Assembly: GCA_900552685.1 (NCBI GenBank)
Contig: USAJ01000004.1
Location: forward strand, 58,071 to 122,070
Direction of reading: 5' to 3'
DNA length: 64,000 nucleotides
From: an uncultured Collinsella sp.
GTDB taxonomy: Bacteria; Actinomycetota; Coriobacteriia; Coriobacteriales; Coriobacteriaceae
In this document: positions 51,834 through 59,343 of the stretch, piece by piece
Numbering within the stretch: position 1 is the stretch's first letter
Layout: each line of letters starts with the position of its first letter
Position numbers and translations under genes: made by a program
The notes under the pieces: generated by a model
Database searches by the model: none
Seen by the model: only the letters and a program-made list of their open reading frames with translations
What the model was told of the DNA's origin: nothing

Positions 51834-52522
51834 ACGAGCTCCAAAATGCCCAGAATGATGGGCTGATGCAGCAGATAAAAGGGGAGTGCATGACGTCCAA
51901 GGCTGGCGAGCGCCGGCAGGGGGTTGGCGTAGGCCCATCTTGGGGCGTTCTTACCGATTCCCTGCGCTATGTGTGCGGCGAAGTATCCTGCAAGATACAT
52001 AAAGATAAACGGGATGATGGGGTAGTAATCACCTGAGACAAACCCAGGGCTCGGAAATCCCAGCCACGCCAGGTAGGGGACAGGGTAGGTCGTTTTGGGG
52101 ATGCTCCAGGTGAGGGCGAACAACACAAGGCATAGAGACATGCCCCATCTCGCCGAAATCTTCTTAAGGACGGGATCGGTCAACGCTACGATGCCGGTAC
52201 ATGCGGCCATGCAGTAGATGATGCCAAAATTAACCGAATCGTCGACTGAGACAAGTGTTGTTGCCAGCCAGACGACGAGTGCTGCTAAGGCGTATTTGGC
52301 GGCACGTTTGATATTGTTGCGCGAAAGGGTGCACATCCAACCCGCGATAAACAAAAATACCCAGCTGATGCTGGCGCGCCAGATGTCTTGAAAGACGGTC
52401 TGGGTAAACCAGGGCATATCCCAGTCGTACAGGTAGGCGAGATCGTAGCAAGCGTGAAAACCTGCCATTGAAATCATCGTAAACCCGCGGACGGTATCAA
52501 AGATGGTGATGCGTTTTTGCAT
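51818..52522 (-). CDS. DUF1624 / heparan-alpha-glucosaminide N-acetyltransferase-like membrane protein
   Basis: A 234-residue membrane protein with about seven hydrophobic segments. The opening RITIFDTVRGFTMISMAGFHACYDL and the end LGRHALPFYLLHQPIILGIL match the DUF1624 acyltransferase-3-like family (GRxSLxxYLxHQP). Substrate is unknown; acetyl transfer to a surface sugar is only a family-based guess. Its start touches the lexA stop (1-bp overlap), so it is co-transcribed with lexA and could be part of the SOS regulon by position. Confidence 0.75.
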   Translation of the reverse strand: MQKRITIFDTVRGFTMISMAGFHACYDLAYLYDWDMPWFTQTVFQDIWRASISWVFLFIAGWMCTLSRNNIKRAAKYALAALVVWLATTLVSVDDSVNFGIIYCMAACTGIVALTDPVLKKISARWGMSLCLVLFALTWSIPKTTYPVPYLAWLGFPSPGFVSGDYYPIIPFIFMYLAGYFAAHIAQGIGKNAPRWAYANPLPALASLGRHALPFYLLHQPIILGILELVYSVR

Positions 52523-53166
52523 TACGAGAACCGGCGCATCAAGCCGACGACTTTGCCCAAGATAACGGGATTCGTTGCATAGATAGGCTCCATGGTGTCA
52601 TTCTCAGGCTGCAGGCGTACACGTCCCTGCTCCTTGTAGAACGTCTTGACGGTCGCTGAACCATCAATCATGGCCACGACAATTTCGCCGTTCATGGCAC
52701 TCTTTTGCTCGCGGACGATGATGTAATCGCCATTGAAGATGCCGACATTGATCATTGAGCTCCCATGTACCTCAAGGATAAAGGAACCCTGATCAGTGGC
52801 GATTTCGGTCGGGATAGTAAAAGTGTCTTCGATATTCTGCTCGGCCAGAATGGGAATCCCAGCCGCGACGCGACCAACGAGCGGTAGCGAGACCGTTCCG
52901 CGAGGTGCGGTGGGCTCGTCAGATTTAGAAATTGAGACAGAGGAACCGTCCTCGTTAAAGAGTTCCAGGGCGCGCGGTTTGGTGGCATCGCGCTTGAGTA
53001 GCCCGCGCGCCTCCAGAGCAGATAGATGGGCGTGCACGGTGCTGGGGGAGGAAAGGCCCACGGCAGAAGCCATCTCGCGCACGCTGGGCGGATAACCCTT
53101 CTCCTGCTGATATTCCTTGATGAAGTCGTAAATTTGCTGCTGACGCTTGGTAATTTTGCGAGCCAT
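52522..53166 (-). CDS. lexA: LexA repressor
   Basis: A 214-residue SOS repressor. Winged-helix DNA-binding domain (TKRQQQIYDFIKEYQQEKGYPPSVREMASAVGLSSPSTVHAHL, given here only as res ~4-46), the self-cleavage Ala-Gly in GRVAAGIPILAEQ, catalytic Ser in VHGSSMINVGI and Lys in ATVKTFYKE. The start is placed at ATG 53166 (GAGAGG 8-9 nt upstream); ATG 53187 is possible. Three LexA boxes lie between it and the divergent division-inhibitor gene, so it is autoregulated. Confidence 0.95.
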   Translation of the reverse strand: MARKITKRQQQIYDFIKEYQQEKGYPPSVREMASAVGLSSPSTVHAHLSALEARGLLKRDATKPRALELFNEDGSSVSISKSDEPTAPRGTVSLPLVGRVAAGIPILAEQNIEDTFTIPTEIATDQGSFILEVHGSSMINVGIFNGDYIIVREQKSAMNGEIVVAMIDGSATVKTFYKEQGRVRLQPENDTMEPIYATNPVILGKVVGLMRRFS

Positions 53167-53190
53167 CAGGGCATCCTCTCTACCCATGTC

Positions 53191-53259
53191 AAACAAATGT
53201 TCGAATTTTGCTTGACAGGAACAACTGTTCGAAGATAATAATAACCGAACATTCGTTCT
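53191..53259. promoter_or_regulatory. Shared lexA/divS-like promoter region with three LexA boxes
   Basis: Boxes: AAACAAATGTTCG (53191-53203), GAACAACTGTTCG (53219-53231) and CGAACATTCGTTCT (53246-53259), all variants of CGAAC-N4-GTTCG. A plus-strand promoter TTGACA (53212-53217), 16 bp, GATAAT (53234-53239) has the middle box between its -35 and -10. Confidence 0.85.
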
Positions 53260-53326
53260 CGCGCTAGACATTTTTGTCCGCGCGGCTTGATAAAACTGTT
53301 CTCAGCAAAACACGCGAGAGGAGAAC

Positions 53327-53779
53327 ATGATGAACGCAACGAATATGGTCCAGGGAAACCTCGCCCTTAAGCTCGAGACGCCTGCCGCGCCCGCTTTTAC
53401 TGTTGTCAAGGGTGGGCGTTCCGGTTATCAGCCTTTGCCCGTAAAGTCTGCTCGCACTCAGTATGCTGTTGCCGCGCCGACTCCCGCTGCCCTGAAGGTC
53501 TCGATGATTGTTGCCGTCGCCGTTGCGCTCACGCTCTTTTTTGTCCTCGCTACGTCTGTCTTTAGCGCTCGTCACGCCGCGTATGCCGAGTCCGTTTCCA
53601 ACGTTACCTACGAGACCATTCGCGTTCAGCCTGGTGATTCTCTTTGGTCGCTTGCCGAGGAATATCCAATCGAAGGCCTTTCCACGCAAGAGACTTCCGA
53701 CATGATCCGTAACGTCAATCATCTGGAGCATGGTTCGCTCGCCGCTGATGCGCATCTTAAGGTTCCTGCTCGTTCGTAA
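53327..53779 (+). CDS. YneA/DivS-like SOS cell-division suppressor (transmembrane + LysM)
   Basis: A 150-residue protein with a ~60-residue cytosolic N-terminus, one membrane helix (~res 60-84, VSMIVAVAVALTLFFVLATSVF) and a C-terminal LysM domain (YETIRVQPGDSLWSLAEEYPI). It is divergent from lexA with LexA boxes in the shared region, exactly the arrangement of Bacillus yneA and Corynebacterium divS, which block division during SOS. Sequence similarity to those is low apart from the architecture, so function is inferred from layout. RBS GAGAGGAG. Confidence 0.78.
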   Translation: MMNATNMVQGNLALKLETPAAPAFTVVKGGRSGYQPLPVKSARTQYAVAAPTPAALKVSMIVAVAVALTLFFVLATSVFSARHAAYAESVSNVTYETIRVQPGDSLWSLAEEYPIEGLSTQETSDMIRNVNHLEHGSLAADAHLKVPARS

Positions 53780-53792
53780 TCATTATCGCGCT

Positions 53793-53836
53793 GCGCATGG
53801 TACCCTTGTTATCGTTTAAGAGGAGGTACCATGCGC
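53793..53836 (+). promoter_or_regulatory. 12-bp hairpin enclosing the nrdR ribosome binding site and start codon
   Basis: GCGCATGGTACC (53793-53804) is a perfect inverted repeat of GGTACCATGCGC (53825-53836). The 3' arm contains the nrdR ATG (53831-53833) and the end of AGGAGG; the loop is 20 nt. Folding would hide the start codon. Confidence 0.65.
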
Positions 53837-54274
53837 TGTCCCAAATGCGGCAAGGCACATACCCGCGTCGTTGATTCCCGTATGCAGGAGTCTAATAACA
53901 CCATTAAGCGCCGTCGCGAATGTTGCTCGTGTAACTATCGCTTTACAACGTTCGAGCGATGCGAAGACCCAATTGAGGTTATTAAGTCGGACGGAACCAA
54001 GCAGCGGTTCGATCGCAATAAGCTGCTCGTCGGCTTGATGCGCGCCACCATCAAGCGCGATATCGACACTAAGAAGCTCAATGAGATTATCGACGACATC
54101 GAGGTCGAGCTGCGCTCTCGAACGCTGACGGCCGTTACGTCCCATGAGTTGGGCGACATGGTGCTCAAGCGCTTGGCCAAAATCGACAAGGTGGCTTACA
54201 TCCGCTTTGCCTCGGTCTACCGCGATTTCAAAGACGTCGATGAGTTTCTGCAAGAGCTCGACAAGCTAAGGTGA
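53831..54274 (+). CDS. nrdR: Transcriptional repressor NrdR
   Basis: A 147-residue repressor of ribonucleotide reductase genes. N-terminal zinc ribbon (MRCPKCGKAHTRVVDSR ... ECCSCNYRFTTFER) and an ATP-cone (VIKSDGTKQRFDRNKLL) that senses ATP/dATP. lexA-LysM-nrdR is a common actinobacterial order. The AGGAGG site is immediately upstream but lies in the hairpin described at 53793-53836. dut follows after 4 bp, so two dNTP-pool genes are linked. Confidence 0.96.
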   Translation: MRCPKCGKAHTRVVDSRMQESNNTIKRRRECCSCNYRFTTFERCEDPIEVIKSDGTKQRFDRNKLLVGLMRATIKRDIDTKKLNEIIDDIEVELRSRTLTAVTSHELGDMVLKRLAKIDKVAYIRFASVYRDFKDVDEFLQELDKLR

Positions 54275-54278
54275 TTCC

Positions 54279-54722
54279 ATGTCCAACATTACCGTTAACA
54301 TTAAACGTCTCGACCCCACGGTCGAGCTTCCCAAATACGCTCATCCTACGGATGCCGGCCTGGACCTGCGTTCCAACGAGGATTGCAATCTGAAGCCCTT
54401 TGAGCGTCGTCTGGTCTCTACTGGGCTGGCCATCGCCCTGCCCGATGGCTACGCCGGCTTCGTCCAGCCCCGCAGCGGCTTGGCCATCAAGCAGGGCCTG
54501 TCTATAGTCAACACGCCGGGCCTCATCGACGCCCACTACCGAGGAGAACTCAAGGTTATCCTCATCAACCTGGATCCCTCCAACAACATCAAAATCAACA
54601 AAGGCGACCGCATAGCCCAACTCGTCATCCAAGAAGTCCCCACGGTCAACCTCATAGAGGTAGACGAGCTAGACAAAACCGACCGAGGCAACGGAGGCTT
54701 CGGCTCCAGCGGCGTCGCCTAG
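54279..54722 (+). CDS. dut: Deoxyuridine 5'-triphosphate nucleotidohydrolase
   Basis: A 147-residue trimeric dUTPase that keeps uracil out of DNA and supplies dUMP. The five motifs are visible: DAGLDLRS, PRSGLAIK, GLIDAHYRGELKV, GDRIAQLVI and RGNGGFGSSG. Codon choice shifts in the 3' half (from ~54540: AGA/GGA/GAA, CGA, ATA, CTA), unlike neighbours; the encoded protein remains normal. It is convergent with the glycosyltransferase gene at 55119. Confidence 0.95.
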   Translation: MSNITVNIKRLDPTVELPKYAHPTDAGLDLRSNEDCNLKPFERRLVSTGLAIALPDGYAGFVQPRSGLAIKQGLSIVNTPGLIDAHYRGELKVILINLDPSNNIKINKGDRIAQLVIQEVPTVNLIEVDELDKTDRGNGGFGSSGVA

Positions 54723-54737
54723 GGCGCTCGTATCCCT

Positions 54738-54840
54738 CCCGCCCGGGGCTTACCTATATCATTCCATGCTCAAACATTCTCGCGTCGCTTCGCTCGCTGC
54801 GAAACTGCGCGTGGAACGATATAGGTAAGCCCCGGGCGGG
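54738..54840 (-). repeat. Large palindromic element B1 (29-bp arms, core 45 bp)
   Basis: 54738-54766 is complementary to 54812-54840 with one mismatch. The reverse complement of the core (54767-54811) shares CGCGCAGTTTCGCAGCG and GCGAGAATGTTTGAGCA with element B2, and carries ~9 extra bases between the blocks. Lies 15 bp after dut. Function unknown. Confidence 0.85.
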
Positions 54841-54878
54841 CGGCTACTCGCTTGAAAATAATAATCATTCTTTCTGAT

Positions 54879-54921
54879 AAGCCGATGCGACAAAGGGTTG
54901 GATCCTTTGTCGCATCGGCTT
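54879..54921. terminator. Bidirectional terminator between dut and the glycosyltransferase gene
   Basis: AAGCCGATGCGACAAAGG (54879-54896) pairs perfectly with 54904-54921. T-rich sequence follows in both directions. It lies between elements B1 and B2 and serves the two convergent genes. Confidence 0.8.
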
Positions 54922-55002
54922 GCTGTATCTTTATTTTCCGGTTTCGCCTTTGCAGGTTCTAGTGGTGGGGAATCTGGTATATCTGCTAGTACGTTAACGC
55001 AG

Positions 55003-55104
55003 CTTACCTGTGGGAGGCCCCTATATATCGTCCCACGCGCAGTTTCGCAGCGCAGCGAGAATGTTTGAGCATGGGATGATATATAGGTGCCTCCCACAGG
55101 TAAG
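55003..55104 (+). repeat. Large palindromic element B2 (33-bp arms, core 36 bp)
   Basis: 55003-55035 is complementary to 55072-55104 with two mismatches. The core 55036-55071 shares both 17-nt blocks with B1 in the opposite orientation. Outer arm sequence differs from B1. It ends 15 bp before the stop of the convergent glycosyltransferase gene. Confidence 0.85.
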
Positions 55105-55118
55105 CGGACAGTCCAATG

Positions 55119-56420
55119 CTAGCGGATATGCGCGGGTTTTTCGCCCCAGTAGAAGCGGCAGAAGGCTCGTTTGCGCTTTTGGGGCTTGCCTACGAGCTCC
55201 ATGGTTGCGATGGCGATGTCCTCCGCTGCGCGTGGACGGCGCAGGACTTCGCCGTTGATGAGTAGCGCTTTGAGCGACTCAGGGTGGGCGTGCAGGTGAC
55301 GAAGCGTCACGATGAGCTCACGTGCGGTGGTGACGTGCATGCTGGCGCCCATGCCGGTAAGCATCGTGGTGTTGGCCTTTTCCTGACCGTATGATTTGCC
55401 CAGCAGGATCATCGGCAGATGAGCGCACAGGCACTCGGTGACCGTGAGTCCGCCCGATTTGAGGATTGCCAAGTCGCAGCCGTGCATGAGGGCCGCCATG
55501 TCGTCCACGTAGTCCAGAACCGTGACGTTTTCGAGCTTCATGGCGTCGAAGAGCGTCTTGAGGCGGGTGGCGTATTCCTTATCCTTGCCCGGCAAAAAGA
55601 CAAAATGCATGTCCTCAAAGCAGCGCAGGAAGGGGAGTGTGTGGTCCATCGCCGCGCGAAAGCGGACGTACGGTTGAGGCAAGCTGGCACCGGCCATTAC
55701 CAGCACGACGGTCTTGTCGATGGGGAGATTGAACTTGCTGAGCTCATCTTCGCGTTTGTAATCTGAATCGAAACCGGCTCGGATGGGGATGCCCGTTATG
55801 CGGATCTTTGACTCGGGAACCTTGCGCGGGCGCAGCGTTTCGGCCATAAACTCGTTGGCTACACAGAATAGGTCGGTGTCCTTGTGGGGCCAAAAGCCTT
55901 CGACTTCGTAATCGGTCGGCACACAGATGACCGGGTAATCGATACCCGTAATTACGCGGGCGCCCACGGCAACATTGGCTGCTGTGATGTGCGTTGCGAC
56001 CACGGCTATAGGCCTGCGGCGACGAATAAATTCGTTGAAGGCGGGGAACATAATACGCGACCATGCCGTGCCGCCACCCCAGAGAAGATGTCCCGTAAGC
56101 GTATATCGCCAGGTCAGGTCGTAAATGGGGCGTGTGGCTCCCGTAAAAGAAGCCGCGGTCTTATTGCCGTCGAATTTAATACGTCCAAAATCAAGGATAT
56201 CGAGCACTTCAATTTCAATATCCTCAGGGATTCCCTTGGTGCCGCGGATAAGATCAAATGCTTGTGCAATCGCGTTGGCGGCGGCTTTGTGGCCCGATCC
56301 AACCGATGCGTGCACAATGGTTACTAGGGGTTTTTGTGCAGGTGAAACGGTCATTTGCTCCGGTTGGGGAGTGGCTTGCATGGGCAGGGGAGCGCTATTG
56401 CTCATCTGCGTTTGATCCAT
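55119..56420 (-). CDS. Glycosyltransferase family 28 (MGDG synthase / UgtP-like)
   Basis: A 433-residue enzyme expected to add sugar to diacylglycerol. An MGDG-synthase N-terminal domain contains HASVGSGHKAAANAIAQAF (~res 36-54; the GHxxAA motif), followed by a GT-B C-terminal half with LVMAGASLPQPYVRF and ILKSGGLTVTECLCAHLPMIL (nucleotide-sugar binding). It acts at the inner membrane face and probably makes membrane glycolipid or a lipoteichoic-acid anchor. The start at 56420 has AAGGGGAG upstream. Sugar donor is not determinable. Confidence 0.85.
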   Translation of the reverse strand: MDQTQMSNSAPLPMQATPQPEQMTVSPAQKPLVTIVHASVGSGHKAAANAIAQAFDLIRGTKGIPEDIEIEVLDILDFGRIKFDGNKTAASFTGATRPIYDLTWRYTLTGHLLWGGGTAWSRIMFPAFNEFIRRRRPIAVVATHITAANVAVGARVITGIDYPVICVPTDYEVEGFWPHKDTDLFCVANEFMAETLRPRKVPESKIRITGIPIRAGFDSDYKREDELSKFNLPIDKTVVLVMAGASLPQPYVRFRAAMDHTLPFLRCFEDMHFVFLPGKDKEYATRLKTLFDAMKLENVTVLDYVDDMAALMHGCDLAILKSGGLTVTECLCAHLPMILLGKSYGQEKANTTMLTGMGASMHVTTARELIVTLRHLHAHPESLKALLINGEVLRRPRAAEDIAIATMELVGKPQKRKRAFCRFYWGEKPAHIR

Positions 56421-56537
56421 CGATAACTCCCCTTCAGCTTTGTTACGCGATTTATCATTGTAGTGCATGAGTGTCATGTTCACGTAAATTTGGGTATGAG
56501 CGCAAAGAACGCCAATCTTTCGACAGGAGGTCTCTTC

Positions 56538-57476
56538 ATGACTACCCATCAGCCGATCGATGTTGCGATTATCGGTGGCGGCCCTGCGGGCTATGCTGCG
56601 GCCATTTATGCGGCGCGCTCCAACCTAACGACGACCGTGATTGAACAGGGCATGTCGGGAGGGCAGATCGCCACGACCAATGAAGTCGAGAACTATCCGG
56701 GCATTCCGCTCTTGAGTGGCGCCGAACTCGGTGAGCGTTTTCAGCAGCATGCAGAGGGCCTGGGAGCACAGGTTACATGGAGCATGGTTACGGGTATCGA
56801 TTACGATGCCGATGCAGCGCTGTTTACGGTGCATCACGATTTGGGCGATACGTCGGCCTCGAGCGTTATCGCTTGCATGGGTGCCACGCCGCGATCTGCT
56901 GGTTTTGTTGGCGAGGATGCGTATCGCGGTCGCGGCGTTTCGTATTGCGCGACGTGCGACGGCATGTTCTTTCGCGGCAAGCAGGTTTTTGTCATCGGCG
57001 GCGGCAATGCTGCCTGCGAGGAAGCTCTGTTCTTGTCAGAAATCGCCAGCAGCGTGACCATCGTTTTGCGCCGCGATCAGTTCCGTGCCCCCGATGGTGT
57101 GGTTCAAAAAGTTCTTGCAAAAGATAATATTTCAGTTAGGTACCAAACTAGTATTGTCGAGCTCTCGGGCGAAGCCATGCCAACGACGATTACCTTTAAG
57201 GACAATGCATCCGGGGAAACTCACACCGAGTCATTTGTCCCTGGCTCGTTTGGTATCTTTGTCTTTACCGGAACGCAGCCCCATTCCGAGCTCGTTGAGC
57301 ATCTAGTCGATCTGGCGCCGGACGGCGGTATTGTTACTGATGATTCCATGGCGACCCGCACGCCAGGTCTATTTGCCGCTGGCGACATCCGTTCCAAGCG
57401 TTTACGCCAGGTTGTGACTGCCGTTTCTGATGGAGCCATAGCGGCAACGAGCGTATACGCGTTTCTCCGTGGATAA
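56538..57476 (+). CDS. trxB: Thioredoxin-disulfide reductase
   Basis: A 312-residue FAD/NADPH enzyme that reduces thioredoxin. FAD site IGGGPAGYAAAIYAAR (~res 11-26), redox-active CATC in SYCATCDGMFF (~res 137-147), NADPH site VIGGGNAACEEALF, and a C-terminal FAD motif GLFAAGDIRSK. RBS ACAGGAGG. Divergent from the glycosyltransferase gene; followed by a terminator. Confidence 0.96.
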   Translation: MTTHQPIDVAIIGGGPAGYAAAIYAARSNLTTTVIEQGMSGGQIATTNEVENYPGIPLLSGAELGERFQQHAEGLGAQVTWSMVTGIDYDADAALFTVHHDLGDTSASSVIACMGATPRSAGFVGEDAYRGRGVSYCATCDGMFFRGKQVFVIGGGNAACEEALFLSEIASSVTIVLRRDQFRAPDGVVQKVLAKDNISVRYQTSIVELSGEAMPTTITFKDNASGETHTESFVPGSFGIFVFTGTQPHSELVEHLVDLAPDGGIVTDDSMATRTPGLFAAGDIRSKRLRQVVTAVSDGAIAATSVYAFLRG

Positions 57477-57517
57477 GTACGATAATATATCTTATGTAAG
57501 GTTGTTATTGATTAACT

Positions 57518-57558
57518 AAATGGCGGGACGATGCATCAGTGCGCTGTCCCGCCATTTT
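57518..57558 (+). terminator. Terminator of trxB
   Basis: AAATGGCGGGAC (57518-57529) pairs perfectly with GTCCCGCCATTT (57545-57556), followed by TCTTG. Confidence 0.88.
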
Positions 57559-57565
57559 CTTGCCG

Positions 57566-57604
57566 GCTATGTGGTATGCAAAACTAGATAACGTAGAATA
57601 CAAT
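57566..57604 (+). promoter_or_regulatory. Promoter and operator of the DUF1836 gene (shared with degV)
   Basis: 57566-57594 matches 59239-59267 in front of degV at 24 of 29 positions, including CAAAACTAGATA. A -10 candidate TACAAT (57599-57604) or TAGAAT (57594-57599) follows at once, so the site covers the -35 region. Confidence 0.6.
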
Positions 57605-57628
57605 ATAGAAAATGAACGGAGGACCTTT

Positions 57629-58240
57629 ATGAACCACGTTAAACACGTTATTCCGATGTCTGATTCGTCGGTCAGCATTAAGCCTGAGGATATTCAACCC
57701 ACTGTGTTGCCCGATGCATTTATTCAGTCCGATATCGTGCGCAAACTCAATATGTTGAGTCTGCCGCGCTATAACCAGTTGCCAAATGTGACACTCTACC
57801 GCGACCAAGTTATTGAGTATGTTGCGCTGTGGATGGAGCCGCTGTCTATTTGCGTTGAGCAGCCTATCATTACGCCATCGATGATCAATAACTACGTGAA
57901 GGTCGGCCTGGTGCCTGCTCCGGTCAAAAAGCAGTATGGTCGCGAGCAGATTGCCCGCCTGATCGCTATCTGCATCTTTAAGCAGGTGCTACCTATTGCT
58001 GCGGTGCAGGCACTCTTTAACATTCAGCGTTTGAGCTACGATGCCCCGACTGCCTTCGATTATGTGGTCGACCAGCTTGAGGCATCGATTCGCGCCGCGT
58101 TTTCTATCGAGCAGACGCCGGTTCCCGATACGGCGCATCAGGTCACACGCGAGTCGCTGCTTGTGCGCAGTGCCGTATCGTCCTTTGTTTCGAAGGCGTA
58201 CTTGATGAGCTATCTCAAGTTCAACGGGTTTAATAGCTAG
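57629..58240 (+). CDS. DUF1836 domain protein, putative helix-turn-helix regulator
   Basis: A 203-residue cytosolic protein. The DUF1836 core (~res 55-180) has ITPSMINNYVKVGLVPAPVKKQYGREQIARLIAICIFKQVLPI, written here only as res ~85-127, a MerR-like winged-helix layout (two helices, then a Y-x-R-E-x-I element). The start has CGGAGGA 7 nt upstream. Convergent with degV. The shared operator upstream of both genes suggests it represses or activates itself and degV; this is inference. Confidence 0.75.
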   Translation: MNHVKHVIPMSDSSVSIKPEDIQPTVLPDAFIQSDIVRKLNMLSLPRYNQLPNVTLYRDQVIEYVALWMEPLSICVEQPIITPSMINNYVKVGLVPAPVKKQYGREQIARLIAICIFKQVLPIAAVQALFNIQRLSYDAPTAFDYVVDQLEASIRAAFSIEQTPVPDTAHQVTRESLLVRSAVSSFVSKAYLMSYLKFNGFNS

Positions 58241-58249
58241 CCGACGTAT

Positions 58250-58300
58250 AAAACGGGCGGGACAAAGAGCCATCTGTCGCTTTGTCCCGCCCGTTTTTTG
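58250..58300. terminator. Bidirectional terminator between the DUF1836 gene and degV
   Basis: 58250-58267 (AAAACGGGCGGGACAAAG) pairs perfectly with 58280-58297, with T-runs on both strands. Confidence 0.93.
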
Positions 58301-58312
58301 CCTGGTTGGACT

Positions 58313-59179
58313 TTATTTGCCCGAAGCTACGCCCATGCCGTAGCCGATGATCAGGCCGTGCATCTCAGCGTAATAGGAATCCAGGCCGTTGCAGGGCATG
58401 ATGATGGTCTTGGAGCCGGGCCAATGTTCGACTATGCGATCGGTAAGCGCCTGGGCTCCAGTTTCGTTCTCAACGTGATCGATGATGACCTCACCGCCCG
58501 TAAAGCCCTCGGCTTCCATAGTGTCGATGATCTTGTTGAGCATCTTCTTTTCGCCACGCGTGTGCCCGACGAGTTCGATTTTACCGGCCTCACTCGCCGT
58601 GCCCAAAATGCGGATATTGAGCTTGTTGGCAATGACGCCGGCTGCCTTAGGGATACGTCCGGCTTTGGCGAGGTTTTCGTAATTGCACAAACTGAAGAGG
58701 ATTTTGCTGCTCTGTTCAAGGCTATCAAAGTATGCGCAAGCATCCTCGAATGAGACATTCGGATTGCTTGCAAGGTAGCGGTCGAACAGCAAGAAAATGA
58801 GGTCCATTTTGCCGCCAGCTGCGCGTGAATTGACTAGATGAATCTGTCGGTCGGGCTCCTCGGCAAGAACCATATCACGAGCCGTGGCTGCCGCGTTGTA
58901 GCTGCCCGACACGCCCTCAGAGATCGGCATGCAGATGGTCTTGTCTGCCAATTTGAAGAGCTCGGCCCACTCCCCTACGCTGGGACAAGCGCTCGAAGAA
59001 GCGTTCGTCTCCGCCTGAACAGCGCAGTTGAGCTCATGAACATCGAGCGAAAGGTCATCGACGAATTCACGCTCCCCCACTCGAATTTTGAGGGGCGCAA
59101 ATGCAAAGGTGGTATGGGGTGCGGTCGGTTGCCAATCGCGGAGGTTACAGCTTGAATCGGAGATAAGTGCCCAGCTCAT
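58313..59179 (-). CDS. DegV-family fatty-acid-binding protein
   Basis: A 288-residue cytosolic carrier of the DegV/FakB family, which presents fatty acids to the kinase FakA. LISDSSCNLRDW (~res 5-16) and ISEGVSGSYNAAATARD (~res 85-101) are the family signatures around the fatty-acid head group; VNSRAAGGK replaces the usual D-S/T-xxxS-G stretch. No fakA gene is in the window. RBS AAAGGAC. The upstream palindrome (59235-59269) is also found before the DUF1836 gene. Confidence 0.88.
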   Translation of the reverse strand: MSWALISDSSCNLRDWQPTAPHTTFAFAPLKIRVGEREFVDDLSLDVHELNCAVQAETNASSSACPSVGEWAELFKLADKTICMPISEGVSGSYNAAATARDMVLAEEPDRQIHLVNSRAAGGKMDLIFLLFDRYLASNPNVSFEDACAYFDSLEQSSKILFSLCNYENLAKAGRIPKAAGVIANKLNIRILGTASEAGKIELVGHTRGEKKMLNKIIDTMEAEGFTGGEVIIDHVENETGAQALTDRIVEHWPGSKTIIMPCNGLDSYYAEMHGLIIGYGMGVASGK

Positions 59180-59208
59180 AGAGGGTCCTTTCTAATTGTT
59201 CTTCAACT

Positions 59209-59269
59209 ATTATAGCTTTCTTGCTGGCCGATTGGGCCGCTATCTAGTATTCAAAACTAGATAGCGGCC
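59209..59269 (-). promoter_or_regulatory. degV promoter with a 14-bp palindromic operator
   Basis: The minus strand has TATAAT (59214-59209). GGCCGCTATCTAGT (59235-59248) is a perfect inverted repeat of 59256-59269 with a 7-nt centre, overlapping the expected -35. No -35 consensus is present. Matches the site at 57566-57594. Confidence 0.65.
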
Positions 59270-59281
59270 TGGACTAAAGAT

Positions 59282-59319
59282 AAAAAAATGGACCTCGCAA
59301 CTTAAAGCCACGAGGTCCA
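59282..59319 (-). terminator. Terminator of the NlpC/P60 gene
   Basis: TGGACCTCG (59289-59297) pairs with CGAGGTCCA (59311-59319); on the minus strand TTTTTTT follows (59288-59282). Confidence 0.9.
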
Positions 59320-59343
59320 CATTCACACGCTGTGTAAGATGAC

